DNA from: Caldilineaceae bacterium
GTDB lineage: Bacteria > Chloroflexota > Anaerolineae > Caldilineales > Caldilineaceae
Assembly: GCA_022824025.1 (NCBI GenBank)
Contig: JAJEBF010000031.1
Location: 62,001 to 126,000 of the forward strand
Reading direction: 5' to 3'
Length of the DNA: 64,000 nt
Below the pieces are notes generated by a model. It was not told where the DNA came from. It did not search any database and was given only the letters and a program-made list of their open reading frames with translations. The stretch's first letter is position 1. Each line of letters starts with the position of its first letter. Positions 8,755-17,670 of this stretch are shown here, piece by piece. A program made the position numbers and the translations under genes.

Positions 8755-10296
8755 CTACCGCGGATTCTTCGCCCGCCACTCTTGCAGCTGGCGGTTCACT
8801 TCGTTGATGATCGTCTGCGCGCCGGCCTCGTTCAGCTTGTCGATGGCCTCGGCGCCGGCGTCGGCATAGGCAACCCAGCCGTACTGAATCGGCAGGACAA
8901 ACTCGTTGTAAACGGCCGAGGTCTGGGCAATCTCAGTCTTGATCGGCTCTCGATCAACCACAAAGCCCAACGCCTCCGACGGGAAGGCCGTATCGTTCAT
9001 CACCTTGGTGGCTTCCCAGGCGCCAACCTGCTTGGCATCCCGGTAATACGCATTGAACTGATTGCCGAACATCCAGTCGGTGTTGGGATTGTAGGAGCTG
9101 GTGCTGCCGTCCACGCCATCGGGGTAGCGCATGACCTGGTTGGCCTCATCCTCCCACACCCAGTGGACGCCTTCGATGCCCCGTGAGAGCAGGTTATAGA
9201 TGTAAATGTTTGTGTTGAACTCCTCCAGAACCTCCATCGCTTTGGCCGGGTTCTTGGAAGTGGAGCAGATCGCGTTCATCGTTGCCGTGGCGCCGGCCGT
9301 ATCCAGAATCAGGGGGTCTGTCAGGTTCTTCAGCAGGAACTCGAAGCCGTAGGCGTTCTGCGCCTCAACGTCGTTGCCCGGCTTTTCAACATGATATCCC
9401 ATTGCATATTGGCCTGCGCGGAAGGCAGACTGGGCCTCGTCATTGGGCAGTGGCTCCAGCGGCATGTAGCCTTCATCCACCCAGCGTTTGGTCGTATCGG
9501 CCGCCATCTGGAATTCGACCGTGTCCACCATATTGACGGCTGTCAACGTATCGTCGTCAGCCTTCATGCCCAGAAACCCGATGCCGTCGTCAAGGGGGTC
9601 GAAGCCATAGTACTGCGAGAGGAAGAGGCCCCGTCCCGGCGCGGCAACGAATACAGGCGTGATGCCCTCGCCATCGCGCACATCAGCCAGCCACGGCTCC
9701 ATATCTTCCCACTTTGTTACCGAATCAAGGTCGAGGCCGTACTTTTCGGCCAGGTCCTTGCGCGGATGGACGCCCCAGGGCTTCGGGAAAATCTGCTGGT
9801 TAATCACGCCATAGATCACGCCGTTGACGCGCGCCGCGTCCCATGTTGTGGCCGGCATGCTGCCCCACAGGCCCGGCGCGTGATTGAGCAGCAGATCGTC
9901 CAATGGCGCCAAAACGCCGTTGGCGACATTGTTGGCGTAGCTGTTGATCCAGGGAGCGGTGAAGATTATGTCACACTCTTCGCCTGCGGACAGACGCAGC
10001 TGCATCTTGTCATTGAACGCGCCGAAGTCGATCGGTTCCAGCGTCAGGTGTACGCCGATCTTCTCGTGAAGGATTTCATTCATCGCATCCTCCACCATCT
10101 GCAGGTCGGCCGGGATGCCGCGGCTGCCATAGGAGTAGGTGATATTCACCAGCCCGTCAGCCGGCGACGGCGCGGCGGCTTCCATCTCTCCGTCCGCCGG
10201 AGCCGATTCCGCCGGCGCGGGGGCCGGGCAGGCTGTGAGTACCAGTGAGGCGACCAGCAAAATGCTGAGAATGGCCAAAACACGGTGTCGGGTCAT
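8755..10296 (-). CDS. ABC transporter solute-binding lipoprotein (LipO/large sugar-binding type)
   Basis: A 513-residue extracytoplasmic binding protein. The start at 10296 has GGAGAA upstream and gives a proper lipoprotein signal peptide: MTRHR, a hydrophobic stretch, then LTAC with the lipidated C23. An Ala/Pro/Glu-rich tether follows. The body has features of the large (about 500-residue) extracellular sugar-binding family that partners LplB/LplC permeases, such as ADVRDGEGITPVF and QMAADTTKRWVDEGYM. It is third in its operon after two permease genes. The ligand is probably an oligosaccharide or sugar-acid conjugate. Confidence 0.85.
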   Translation of the reverse strand: MTRHRVLAILSILLVASLVLTACPAPAPAESAPADGEMEAAAPSPADGLVNITYSYGSRGIPADLQMVEDAMNEILHEKIGVHLTLEPIDFGAFNDKMQLRLSAGEECDIIFTAPWINSYANNVANGVLAPLDDLLLNHAPGLWGSMPATTWDAARVNGVIYGVINQQIFPKPWGVHPRKDLAEKYGLDLDSVTKWEDMEPWLADVRDGEGITPVFVAAPGRGLFLSQYYGFDPLDDGIGFLGMKADDDTLTAVNMVDTVEFQMAADTTKRWVDEGYMPLEPLPNDEAQSAFRAGQYAMGYHVEKPGNDVEAQNAYGFEFLLKNLTDPLILDTAGATATMNAICSTSKNPAKAMEVLEEFNTNIYIYNLLSRGIEGVHWVWEDEANQVMRYPDGVDGSTSSYNPNTDWMFGNQFNAYYRDAKQVGAWEATKVMNDTAFPSEALGFVVDREPIKTEIAQTSAVYNEFVLPIQYGWVAYADAGAEAIDKLNEAGAQTIINEVNRQLQEWRAKNPR

Positions 10297-10447
10297 TTGT
10301 TGCTTCTCCTTTTCGTGAACAGTTTGTTGAATGATCTCTGGGCGCAAGTGGTATATCGTCAACGGAGAAAATTGCTTTCCGGTATCGAACTGCCGTTCAG
10401 ATCTTTCATCCGCGCAACCAGTCCTACCGGCTTCATCACAACCAGAT

Positions 10448-11356
10448 CTAACCTTTCAATCCACCGATAGTGATGCCGCGAACAAAGTACTTCTGCAAAA
10501 GCAAAAAGGAAAATAGCGCCGGCCCAAATGCCAGGACCGCCATCGCCATGCGCGCCGAAAGCGTCGGGATCGGCATTCCGGTCGTTTGTGGATTCGCGGC
10601 CATGAAATTGATATTGGCCATCAACACGTACAGCAGATACTGGAGCGGATACATCGAACTGTCGTCGATGAACAGCAGCGCCAGAAACCAGTCGTTCCAG
10701 TAGCGCAGCACGAAAAAGAGACCGATCGTCGCAAGCACCGGTTTGGAGAGCGGCACAACAATCTGGAAAAAGATGCGCCACTCGCCGGCTCCGTCTATGC
10801 GGGCCGCATCCAGCAATTCGGTCGGCAACTGTGTGAAGGAGGTCCGTATGATCAGGACATACCAGGCTGTGACCATGTACGGCAGAATCAGGACAAAGAT
10901 GTTGTCTTTCAGTCCCAGATAGCGCGTAACCAGAATATAGAACGGCACCATGCCGCCGTTGAAGAGCAGCGTGAAAAAGACATAGAACGAAAGCGGCCCG
11001 CGCAGTCGGAAATCTTTGCGCGCCAGTGGCCACGCCAGCAGAGAGCAGACCAGAAGCCCCGCGACCGTGCCGACCGCCGTCACAAAAGCCGTCACCCCGT
11101 ACGAACGCAATATCTGCCCCGGCTGCTGCAGGATGTACTCGTATGCAAACGTCGTGAAGCCGACCGGCAGAAGCTGGTATCCCTCCTTCGCCAGTCGCAA
11201 TTCATCGGAAAGGGAGATGCTGAGCACAAGGATCAGCGGAATCAGGCAGGTCAGCCCAACCAGAGTCAGCACGGCGTGCACCGCAAACCGGCCCAAAGAT
11301 GCCTGGACGCGATAGCGGTTCATTGGCGCTTGCTGGCGGCTGGTCGTAACGGCCAT
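10448..11356 (-). CDS. carbohydrate ABC transporter permease (LplC/YtcP-like)
   Basis: A 302-residue inner-membrane permease with six hydrophobic helices. The EAA loop that docks the ATPase is present (ELLDAARIDGAGEWRIFFQI, about residues 185-205). The first helix (LTLVGLTCLIPLILVLSISL) and the C-terminal FVRGITIGGLKG are typical of the LplC/AraQ/MalG side of CUT1 transporters. It starts 12 bp after the partner permease, so translation is probably linked. Either the frame start at 11356 or a methionine 11 codons later would leave the first helix intact. Confidence 0.9.
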   Translation of the reverse strand: MAVTTSRQQAPMNRYRVQASLGRFAVHAVLTLVGLTCLIPLILVLSISLSDELRLAKEGYQLLPVGFTTFAYEYILQQPGQILRSYGVTAFVTAVGTVAGLLVCSLLAWPLARKDFRLRGPLSFYVFFTLLFNGGMVPFYILVTRYLGLKDNIFVLILPYMVTAWYVLIIRTSFTQLPTELLDAARIDGAGEWRIFFQIVVPLSKPVLATIGLFFVLRYWNDWFLALLFIDDSSMYPLQYLLYVLMANINFMAANPQTTGMPIPTLSARMAMAVLAFGPALFSFLLLQKYFVRGITIGGLKG

Positions 11357-11368
11357 TGCAACGAAATC

Positions 11369-12379
11369 CTAGTACAGTGCGTAGTCCTCGTTCACCCGGC
11401 GCACAACCCAATTGGCCCCCACCACCAGCAAAAATCCCACAAACGACTGATAAAAGCCGGCGGCTGCAGCCATGCTGATCTCGCCCAACTCCACCAGGGA
11501 GCGGTATACAAAGGTGTCGATGACGTCAGTTGTCGAATAGAGCAGCGGATTGTCCCGCGGCAGGAAGAAGAACAGGCCGAAATCGGCGTGAAAAATGCGC
11601 CCAATCGCCAGCAGGGTCAGAATGATGATCATCGGGTACAACATTGGCAACGTGATATACCGGACCTGTTGCAGCTTCCCCGCGCCGTCTATCTTCGCCG
11701 CCTCGAACAGCTCCGGCGAAATCCCCAGAATCCCGGCCAGGTAGATGATGCTGCTGAACCCAATTCCGTTCCATAGATTGGCAAGAACAAGGATGACAGG
11801 CCAATACTCCGGCGAACGGTACCAGGCAATCCGGTCCAGGCCAAGCGCATCGACCCACTGATTGACCAGCCCGGTCTGACCGTTCAAAAAGGCAAACACA
11901 AAATAGCTGACAATTACCCAGGAGATGAAATAGGGAAAGAACAGCATCGTCTGATAATACTTGCTCATCCGGCTGCGATAAGCTTCGTTCATCAGGATGG
12001 CGACAGCCAGCGCGCAGACGGTTGTCGTGCTGATGAATAGAAGATTCATCAACAGTGTATTGCGCGTGATCCGGAACGCGGCGTCCGTCCCGAACAAAAA
12101 GCGAAAGTTCTGAAAGCCGACCCATTCGCTCCCCAGAATGCCCAGATTGAAGCGATAGTCCTTGAACGCGATGACAATGCCCAGCATCGGCAAATATGCG
12201 AAAACAAAGAGCAGAATGATTCCCGGGAGCGACATCGACAGCAGCGAGAGATTTGTCTTCAGCTCCCGTTCGTTGCCGAAAATACGCTGCAAGATTCGTC
12301 TGGCATTCGACATCGGGCGTTGTGGCTGCCGTGAGTTGGCCGTCGCGGCCTGGCTTTCCAGCTGCTCTTCGTTGATCAC
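11369..12379 (-). CDS. carbohydrate ABC transporter permease (LplB-like)
   Basis: A 336-residue permease with six helices and the EAA loop ELFEAAKIDGAGKLQQVRYI near residues 230-250. It is the LplB/UgpA/MalF-type partner of the next gene. The GTG start at 12379 is supported by AGGAAAG six bases upstream. A cytosolic N-terminal extension of about 45 residues precedes the first helix. It is the first gene of the minus-strand catabolic operon. No ATPase gene is present in the operon, so a shared ATPase (MsmK/UgpC type) elsewhere is expected. Confidence 0.9.
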   Translation of the reverse strand: MINEEQLESQAATANSRQPQRPMSNARRILQRIFGNERELKTNLSLLSMSLPGIILLFVFAYLPMLGIVIAFKDYRFNLGILGSEWVGFQNFRFLFGTDAAFRITRNTLLMNLLFISTTTVCALAVAILMNEAYRSRMSKYYQTMLFFPYFISWVIVSYFVFAFLNGQTGLVNQWVDALGLDRIAWYRSPEYWPVILVLANLWNGIGFSSIIYLAGILGISPELFEAAKIDGAGKLQQVRYITLPMLYPMIIILTLLAIGRIFHADFGLFFFLPRDNPLLYSTTDVIDTFVYRSLVELGEISMAAAAGFYQSFVGFLLVVGANWVVRRVNEDYALY

Positions 12380-12694
12380 GTGAATCTTTCCTGCAGAGAT
12401 CGCGTGCCTTTTCCTCCGCGGCTACTGAATTCAGCCGCCGCAGACTACCGTGTCGTATACCGCAACCTCAATTTATCTTGGGTCTCACCGACCCCGCCGC
12501 GACAACACCGCGGGGCCGCCTTGCTGGAGGAATCGGTGCTAGGCTACCTGACTCCGTTCACAATGTCAAATTTTCCGCCAACTGTTACGCCCTCTCCCAG
12601 TCCAACCGCAACTCTCTACCGGCTCCCGAAAAATCATCGTATCCCCAAATAATTTCCACCGCCTGCAAAAATAGGGCATCTAACATCGTTACAG
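12380..12694. other. divergent intergenic region between the catabolic operon and ptrB
   Basis: About 375 bp separate the two divergent starts, and I see no gene in it. It contains an inverted repeat CCCCGC/GCGGGG at 12492-12515 with a 12-base loop that might be a regulator site. I could not find a convincing promoter for the minus-strand operon. Confidence 0.35.
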
Positions 12695-12700
12695 TATAAT
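12695..12700 (+). promoter_or_regulatory. -10 box of the oligopeptidase gene
   Basis: A perfect TATAAT lies 55 bases before the start codon, with CAG just upstream. No good -35 hexamer stands at 16-18 bases. The promoter may be activator-dependent. Confidence 0.45.
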
Positions 12701-12755
12701 GTTCGCCCAGTACCCCCATTGAGCAGTCAATTAAGAGCGAAAGTCAGGAGTTCCA

Positions 12756-14906
12756 ATGTCAGTTAGCACTGGCCCGTGCTTTGCTGTGCCCGAACCCAAA
12801 ACAGCCCCGCCGCCTCCTGTGGCGCCGGTCCAGCCCGTCACCCACCGGAATCACGGTGACGAACGCGTCGACAACTATCACTGGTTGCGAGAGCGCGACA
12901 ACCCGGCTGTGCTTTCCTACCTGGAAGCCGAAAACAGCTATACAGATGCGATGTTGGCCCATACCGAGCCCCTTCAGGATGTCCTCTTCGAGGAAATGAA
13001 GAGCCGCATCAAGGAGACCGACGAATCCGCGCCTGTCGCCCACGGCGGCTACTTCTACTACTACCGCGAAGAAGAGGGCAAGCAGTACCGGATCTACTGC
13101 CGCAAACACGGCAGCCTGGACGCGGCCGAACAGGTCCTGATCGATCTCAACCTGGAGGCCGAAGGGCGCGACTACCTGCGTATGGCGAACTATACGGTCA
13201 GCCCCGATCATTCGCTCCTGGCCTTTGCCCTCGATACCGACGGCTCGGAAACCTACACGCTGCAAGTCAAGGACCTGTCGACAGGCGAACTGCTGCCGGA
13301 CCGGATCGAAAACACCTACTACGGGCTGGAATGGGTCAACGACAACCGCACCCTCTATTACACCACCCTCGACCCGGCGCTGCGGCCGTACAAGCTGCAT
13401 CGACACCGCCTCGGCCAGGACACGTCGGATGACGAAGTCGTCTACCACGAAGAAGACGAACGGTTCTTCCTGCGGCTCTACAAATCCAAAAGCGAACGCT
13501 ACATCTTCTTCGCTCTGGATAGCGCCGTAACCTCAGAGGCCCATGCCATCGACGCCGATGACCCCGACGAGCAGCCTATTCTGGTGCAACCCCGCGTGCA
13601 GGATATGGAATACTCCGTCACCCACCACCGTACGCGAACCGGCGAAGACCGTTTCCTCATTCTGACAAACTGGCAGGCGGAAAACTTCCGCCTCATGGCG
13701 GCGCCGGTTAGAACGCCCGCCAGGGAAAACTGGCGGGAGCTGGTCCCCCATTCCGCCCAGATCACGCTCGATAGAGTCGAACCCTTCCAGGACTTCCTGG
13801 TCATCTGGGAGCGGGAGAACGGCCTGACCCACATCAGAATTCAGGACCTGCGCGACGGCGCCTTCTTCGCTGGCAGAGAATCATCCTCACACCGCGTCCA
13901 GCAGATGGAGCCGGTCTACACCGTTTCCCCCGACCAGAATCCCCAGTTCACCAGCCAGGTCGTCCGCTACCGCTATACTTCCCTCGTCTCGCCGCCCTCT
14001 GTCTTTGACTATGACATGGCCGACCGTACCGGCATCCTCCGAAAACAGAAGGAAGTAAACGGTTACGATCCGGCCTCCTTTTCCACCAACCGCATCTGGG
14101 CTCCCGCGCCCGGCGGCGTCAATGTGCCGATCTCTCTAGTCATGCCGGCCGGCCTGGATTTGGACGGTCGGAACCCCTGCCTCCTGATCGGCTACGGCTC
14201 CTATGGCATGAGCTATGACCCCGTCTTCCGAAGCGAGCATGTCAGCCTGCTGCAAAGAGGCTTCGTCGTCGCCTACGCCCATATCCGCGGCGGCGGCGAG
14301 ATGGGCCGCCAGTGGAAGGAAGACGGCAAATATCTCAAAAAGAGAAACACATTTACCGACTTTATCGCCTGCGCGCAGACGCTCATCGACCTCAACTACA
14401 CATCGCCCCAGAGGTTGGCCGTCAGCGGCCGCAGCGCCGGCGGGCTGCTGATGGGCGCAGTCACCAACATGCGGCCCGACCTCTTTGCCGCCGTCGTCGC
14501 CGGCGTCCCGTTTGTTGACGTGGTTAACACCATGCTCGACGCCTCTATCCCCCTGACGGTCATCGAATGGGAAGAGTGGGGCAACCCCGCCGACCCGGAA
14601 TACTACCGCTACATGAAGAGCTATTCGCCTTACGACAATGTCGAGGCCAAAGACTATCCGGCCATTCTGGCCACCGCCGGGTTGAACGACCCGCGCGTCC
14701 AATACTGGGAGCCTGCTAAGTGGGTGGCCAAATTACGGGCCTGCAAGACAGACAACAACCCACTGTTGCTCAAAACGGAAATGGGGGCCGGCCACTTTAG
14801 CAAGTCCGGCCGCTACGACTACCTGGAGGAGATTGCCTTGGAATATGCATTTGTCTTGGACACCACTGGTTCCGCCGAAGCTGGTAGCGGGAGCAGTGAC
14901 CGATGA
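12756..14906 (+). CDS. ptrB: oligopeptidase B (S9A serine peptidase)
   Basis: A 716-residue prolyl-oligopeptidase-family enzyme. An N-terminal beta-propeller (about residues 80-440) caps an alpha/beta-hydrolase domain carrying the triad S560 (GRSAGG), D645 (LNDPRV) and H680 (GAGHFSKSG). The glutamates that give oligopeptidase B its preference for basic residues are plausible but I did not map them. The enzyme cuts short peptides in the cytoplasm. AGGAG lies five bases before the ATG. It is slightly longer than E. coli OpdB (686). Its stop codon overlaps the next start (ATGA). Confidence 0.93.
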   Translation: MSVSTGPCFAVPEPKTAPPPPVAPVQPVTHRNHGDERVDNYHWLRERDNPAVLSYLEAENSYTDAMLAHTEPLQDVLFEEMKSRIKETDESAPVAHGGYFYYYREEEGKQYRIYCRKHGSLDAAEQVLIDLNLEAEGRDYLRMANYTVSPDHSLLAFALDTDGSETYTLQVKDLSTGELLPDRIENTYYGLEWVNDNRTLYYTTLDPALRPYKLHRHRLGQDTSDDEVVYHEEDERFFLRLYKSKSERYIFFALDSAVTSEAHAIDADDPDEQPILVQPRVQDMEYSVTHHRTRTGEDRFLILTNWQAENFRLMAAPVRTPARENWRELVPHSAQITLDRVEPFQDFLVIWERENGLTHIRIQDLRDGAFFAGRESSSHRVQQMEPVYTVSPDQNPQFTSQVVRYRYTSLVSPPSVFDYDMADRTGILRKQKEVNGYDPASFSTNRIWAPAPGGVNVPISLVMPAGLDLDGRNPCLLIGYGSYGMSYDPVFRSEHVSLLQRGFVVAYAHIRGGGEMGRQWKEDGKYLKKRNTFTDFIACAQTLIDLNYTSPQRLAVSGRSAGGLLMGAVTNMRPDLFAAVVAGVPFVDVVNTMLDASIPLTVIEWEEWGNPADPEYYRYMKSYSPYDNVEAKDYPAILATAGLNDPRVQYWEPAKWVAKLRACKTDNNPLLLKTEMGAGHFSKSGRYDYLEEIALEYAFVLDTTGSAEAGSGSSDR

Positions 14907-15625
14907 TTAGGTTGATTGAAAAAGAGTTCGTGAGAGAGTGCTCGTACGCTTTCCCCCCGGATTCTCCATTGCCGCAAATTTCGAGTTCACTGCCCCAGCG
15001 GCTGCTTGGGAACAAACCAGGATTCGACGTAGACGCAGAGGATCTGGTTACGCTTCGGTTCTTCCTGCGCAGTCGCGTCGCCTGCATTCAAACCCGCGAA
15101 GGGAGCGTGTCCTGGAATTTCGACCCGGCCAGTATGTTACAGCTCAACTTCCACCAGAGCGCCCATCAGCCCCACACAATCGTTCAGGCCGCCGAGAAGG
15201 CTGCTCGTTCCATCTCCTGGGATGCCGCAACCCCCGCCCGGGCACGCGCTTTGGGAGTGCAGGGATTCCATCTGGCCGGGGAACCGCAGGAACACGACCT
15301 GGCCCAGGGCGCCATCTCGTCCGCCGTGCTTGAAGGCGAATCCGTTCATGTCGCGAGCAACGGCGACAATGGCCAGCTCCTTCCCCGCAACGGCGAACAT
15401 TCCGCCATCGCCGAACTCGGCCCACCGCAAACCGATGGAAACGGCGCCGGCCATCAGATGGATCTCGGGTACGTGCGTCTCGAGTTGCTTGAGACAGAGT
15501 CGCAAAAGCCGCACACTATTCTCAGCTCCGACGCCTATAGCCTCGCTCTCCTCGGACGCTATCGCCTGCTCGCGGATACACTGGCAGGATGGGCTGGCGC
15601 AAAGATCACTGTCGTCCGTAGCTGA
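14903..15625 (+). CDS. hypothetical protein overlapping ptrB by 4 bp
   Basis: A 240-residue open frame whose ATG overlaps the ptrB stop (ATGA), the usual form of translational coupling. No family is recognised, and there is no signal peptide or membrane segment. The C-terminal half (LDLGYVRLELLE-like, then SLALLGRYRLLADTL) reads as a plausible folded domain. A 173-residue frame on the opposite strand (15137-15658) is also open, but its Gly/Val-rich composition looks like the antisense shadow of a GC-rich gene. I chose this frame for its coupling and third-position GC. Either, or neither, might be real. Confidence 0.4.
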   Translation: MIRLIEKEFVRECSYAFPPDSPLPQISSSLPQRLLGNKPGFDVDAEDLVTLRFFLRSRVACIQTREGSVSWNFDPASMLQLNFHQSAHQPHTIVQAAEKAARSISWDAATPARARALGVQGFHLAGEPQEHDLAQGAISSAVLEGESVHVASNGDNGQLLPRNGEHSAIAELGPPQTDGNGAGHQMDLGYVRLELLETESQKPHTILSSDAYSLALLGRYRLLADTLAGWAGAKITVVRS

Positions 15626-15680
15626 TACCGCGGCCTGCTGGCCAACATAAAATTTCATTCAGCGCAGTGTGAGGAAGAGT

Positions 15681-16424
15681 ATGATTCGGATTGCCATGTG
15701 GTGCGCGCCCCGCACAGTCTCGACCGCTCTGATGCGCGCCTGGGAAAATCGCCCTGACACGACTGTGCTCGACGAGCCGTTTTACGCCCATTACCTACAG
15801 GCCACCGGCATCGATCATCCGGGTCGGGACGACATCATTGCCGGCTATGAGACCGACTGGCGCGTCGTCGCCCGCAATCTCACGGAAGATCCACTGCCCG
15901 CTGGCGTTGCGATCTCCTATCAGAAACATATGGCCCACCACATGTTGGACCATATCGAGTTGGATTGGATTGAGAAACTGTCCAACTGCTTCCTGATTCG
16001 GGCGCCGGAGGAGGTGATCACCTCCTATATCAAGGTGCGGGCGCAGCCAACGCTGTTGGATCTCGGCTTCCCCCAGCTGCTGCGGCTCTTCGAAACCGTT
16101 CGCCGCGACACCGGCTCGATCCCGCCGGTCATCGACAGCCAGGATGTTCTCGCCGATCCCCGCGGCCTGCTCTCTCTTCTTTGTGAGGCCGTGTCCGTGC
16201 CATTCTCCGAACGAATGCTCTCGTGGCCGCCCGGCCGCCGCGACAGCGATGGCGTCTGGGCGCCCTACTGGTACGCGGCCGTCGAAAAGTCGACTGGATT
16301 TGCCCCATACCGTCCCAAAGACGAACAGCCCCCGCCCCACCTGCAGGATCTTCTCGCACAGGCGCAGGAGATCTACCAGGAGCTCTACCGCTTCCGCCTC
16401 TCAACCGCGCGCCATGCACACTGA
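15681..16424 (+). CDS. sulfotransferase-like P-loop protein
   Basis: About 247 residues from the ATG at 15681, which has GAGGAAG just upstream; a GTG four codons earlier is possible. Near the N-terminus WCAPRTVSTALMRAW matches the 5'-phosphosulfate-binding loop of the sulfotransferase fold (PRxxST). A later FLIRAPEEVITSY matches the 3'-phosphate region (RxPxxxxxS). It is followed 48 bp downstream by a class-IV aminotransferase homologue. These two families are often neighbours or fused in bacteria, with no settled function. Binding of PAPS is therefore not assured. Confidence 0.7.
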   Translation: MIRIAMWCAPRTVSTALMRAWENRPDTTVLDEPFYAHYLQATGIDHPGRDDIIAGYETDWRVVARNLTEDPLPAGVAISYQKHMAHHMLDHIELDWIEKLSNCFLIRAPEEVITSYIKVRAQPTLLDLGFPQLLRLFETVRRDTGSIPPVIDSQDVLADPRGLLSLLCEAVSVPFSERMLSWPPGRRDSDGVWAPYWYAAVEKSTGFAPYRPKDEQPPPHLQDLLAQAQEIYQELYRFRLSTARHAH

Positions 16425-16472
16425 CATGCGCTGACGCCCGGCGGAATCCTTCCCTTTTTGGAGTTCTGAATC

Positions 16473-17378
16473 ATGTTGCAGAAATTTTACGAAGCCAATC
16501 GCGATCTGCTGGTCAACATCAACGGCCAGATCGTCCACAGAGACGAGGCAGGCGTCAGCCCCTTCGACTCCTCCGTTCAAAACGGCGATGCCGTATGGGA
16601 GGGACTGCGCCTCTACAATGGGCGTATCTTCAAACTCGAAGAACACCTGGCCCGCCTGCAGGACGGCGCCAAAGCCCTGGCCTACAGCGGTGTCCCATCC
16701 AACGACGAAATCGTGGACCAGGTCCGGCGCACGCTCAAAGCCAATCACATGCAGGACAGCGTCCATATTCGCCTCACATTGACTCGCGGCGTCAAGTACA
16801 CCAGCGGCATGGATCCCCGCATCAATACCAGCGGCACGACTCTCATCATTCTGGCCGAGCACAAACCGCCGGTCTATGATCGGGGCGGCATCCGTCTCAT
16901 CACCTCCGGCATTCGCCGCATCCCCCCGGACTGCCTCGATCAGAATATTCACTCCTGCAATATGCTCAATTCGATCCTGGCTAAAATTCAGGCCAACACC
17001 GCCGGCGTCGATGATGCCGTGATGCTCGACACCAACGGCTTTGTCGCCGAAACCAACGCTACCCACCTCTTCCTCGTCAAACGCGGCGTCGTCGCAACCT
17101 CCCACACCCACGCCTGCCCCGAAGGGATCACCCGAGCAACAGTGCTGGACCTCTGCCAAACGCATCGAATTCTCGCCGAAGTGCGCGACATATCCCTGCC
17201 CGAACTATACCGGGCCGATGAGCTGTTCTGCACAGGCACCATGGGCGAACTGACACCGGTAATCGAACTGGACGGCCGCGCAATTGGGTCGGGAGACGGC
17301 GCCCCGGTCACCCAGCGCCTGAGCCAGCTGTACGCCGAACTGACTCGCAGCTCAGGCTTCCCGATTCTCGCCGGCTGA
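16473..17378 (+). CDS. class-IV (fold-type IV) aminotransferase homologue lacking the PLP lysine
   Basis: A 301-residue protein with the layout of IlvE/D-amino-acid aminotransferase/ADC lyase. It has NGDAVWEGLR (37-46), the arginine-rich entry IRLTLTRG (99-106), the NILAK-like helix and the glutamate of FVAETNATHLF (190-200). In active members the Schiff-base lysine lies in a motif like IKSLNxLN. The matching stretch here is I159-H160-S-C-N-M-L-N, so histidine replaces lysine. Unless my motif alignment is off by a turn, it cannot be an ordinary transaminase. It probably works with the sulfotransferase-like neighbour. Its 3' end is duplicated at 20547-20669. Confidence 0.75.
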   Translation: MLQKFYEANRDLLVNINGQIVHRDEAGVSPFDSSVQNGDAVWEGLRLYNGRIFKLEEHLARLQDGAKALAYSGVPSNDEIVDQVRRTLKANHMQDSVHIRLTLTRGVKYTSGMDPRINTSGTTLIILAEHKPPVYDRGGIRLITSGIRRIPPDCLDQNIHSCNMLNSILAKIQANTAGVDDAVMLDTNGFVAETNATHLFLVKRGVVATSHTHACPEGITRATVLDLCQTHRILAEVRDISLPELYRADELFCTGTMGELTPVIELDGRAIGSGDGAPVTQRLSQLYAELTRSSGFPILAG

Positions 17379-17422
17379 ATGAGAGGAGAAGGTGTGGCCC
17401 GTCCCCCCGAACGAACCACACC
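17300..17422. repeat. 123-bp direct repeat, copy A (3' end of the aminotransferase gene plus hairpin)
   Basis: This stretch recurs at 20547-20669 with two mismatches in 123 bases. It comprises the last 26 codons of the class-IV aminotransferase gene, the stop codon and a hairpin (GGTGTGG at 17391, CCACACC at 17416). The two copies bracket a 3.1-kb segment that carries only the 928-residue membrane-protein gene. Confidence 0.9.
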
Positions 17423-17556
17423 TTGAGACTGTCGTCGAGTCGCGCCCTGCGCACTCCACAGAGCGCAAAGCCTTGGCCGTTCCCAAGTGGCGTCGCATCG
17501 CAAAGACCGAACTCCCAACGCCTCGAGGGAAATAGGGCCCCACTGTCTTGCCCCTT

Positions 17557-17586
17557 TTGACTGTTCTCAAACGAGAACTATATACT
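17557..17586 (+). promoter_or_regulatory. sigma70-type promoter of the 928-residue membrane-protein gene
   Basis: TTGACT, an 18-base spacer, then TATACT. Transcription would begin near 17593, which excludes the upstream ATG at 17548 and supports a start at 17671. Confidence 0.6.
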
Positions 17587-17670
17587 TGGAAGGACGGTGC
17601 AGCGGCCTGTACCTGTCTTGACCGCAAGGTCTGCCGACCAACAGTCCTCCCTGAGCCAGACCAATTCCCC

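Noticed and set aside
15137..15658. A 173-codon minus-strand frame behind ptrB
   Set aside because: Its Gly/Val-rich sequence looks like antisense translation. The plus-strand frame is coupled to ptrB by ATGA. Kept only as an alternative.
17391..17422. GGTGTGG/CCACACC hairpin after the aminotransferase gene as an intrinsic terminator
   Set aside because: The loop is 18 bases and no T-run follows in either copy. It may still be a weak processing site.
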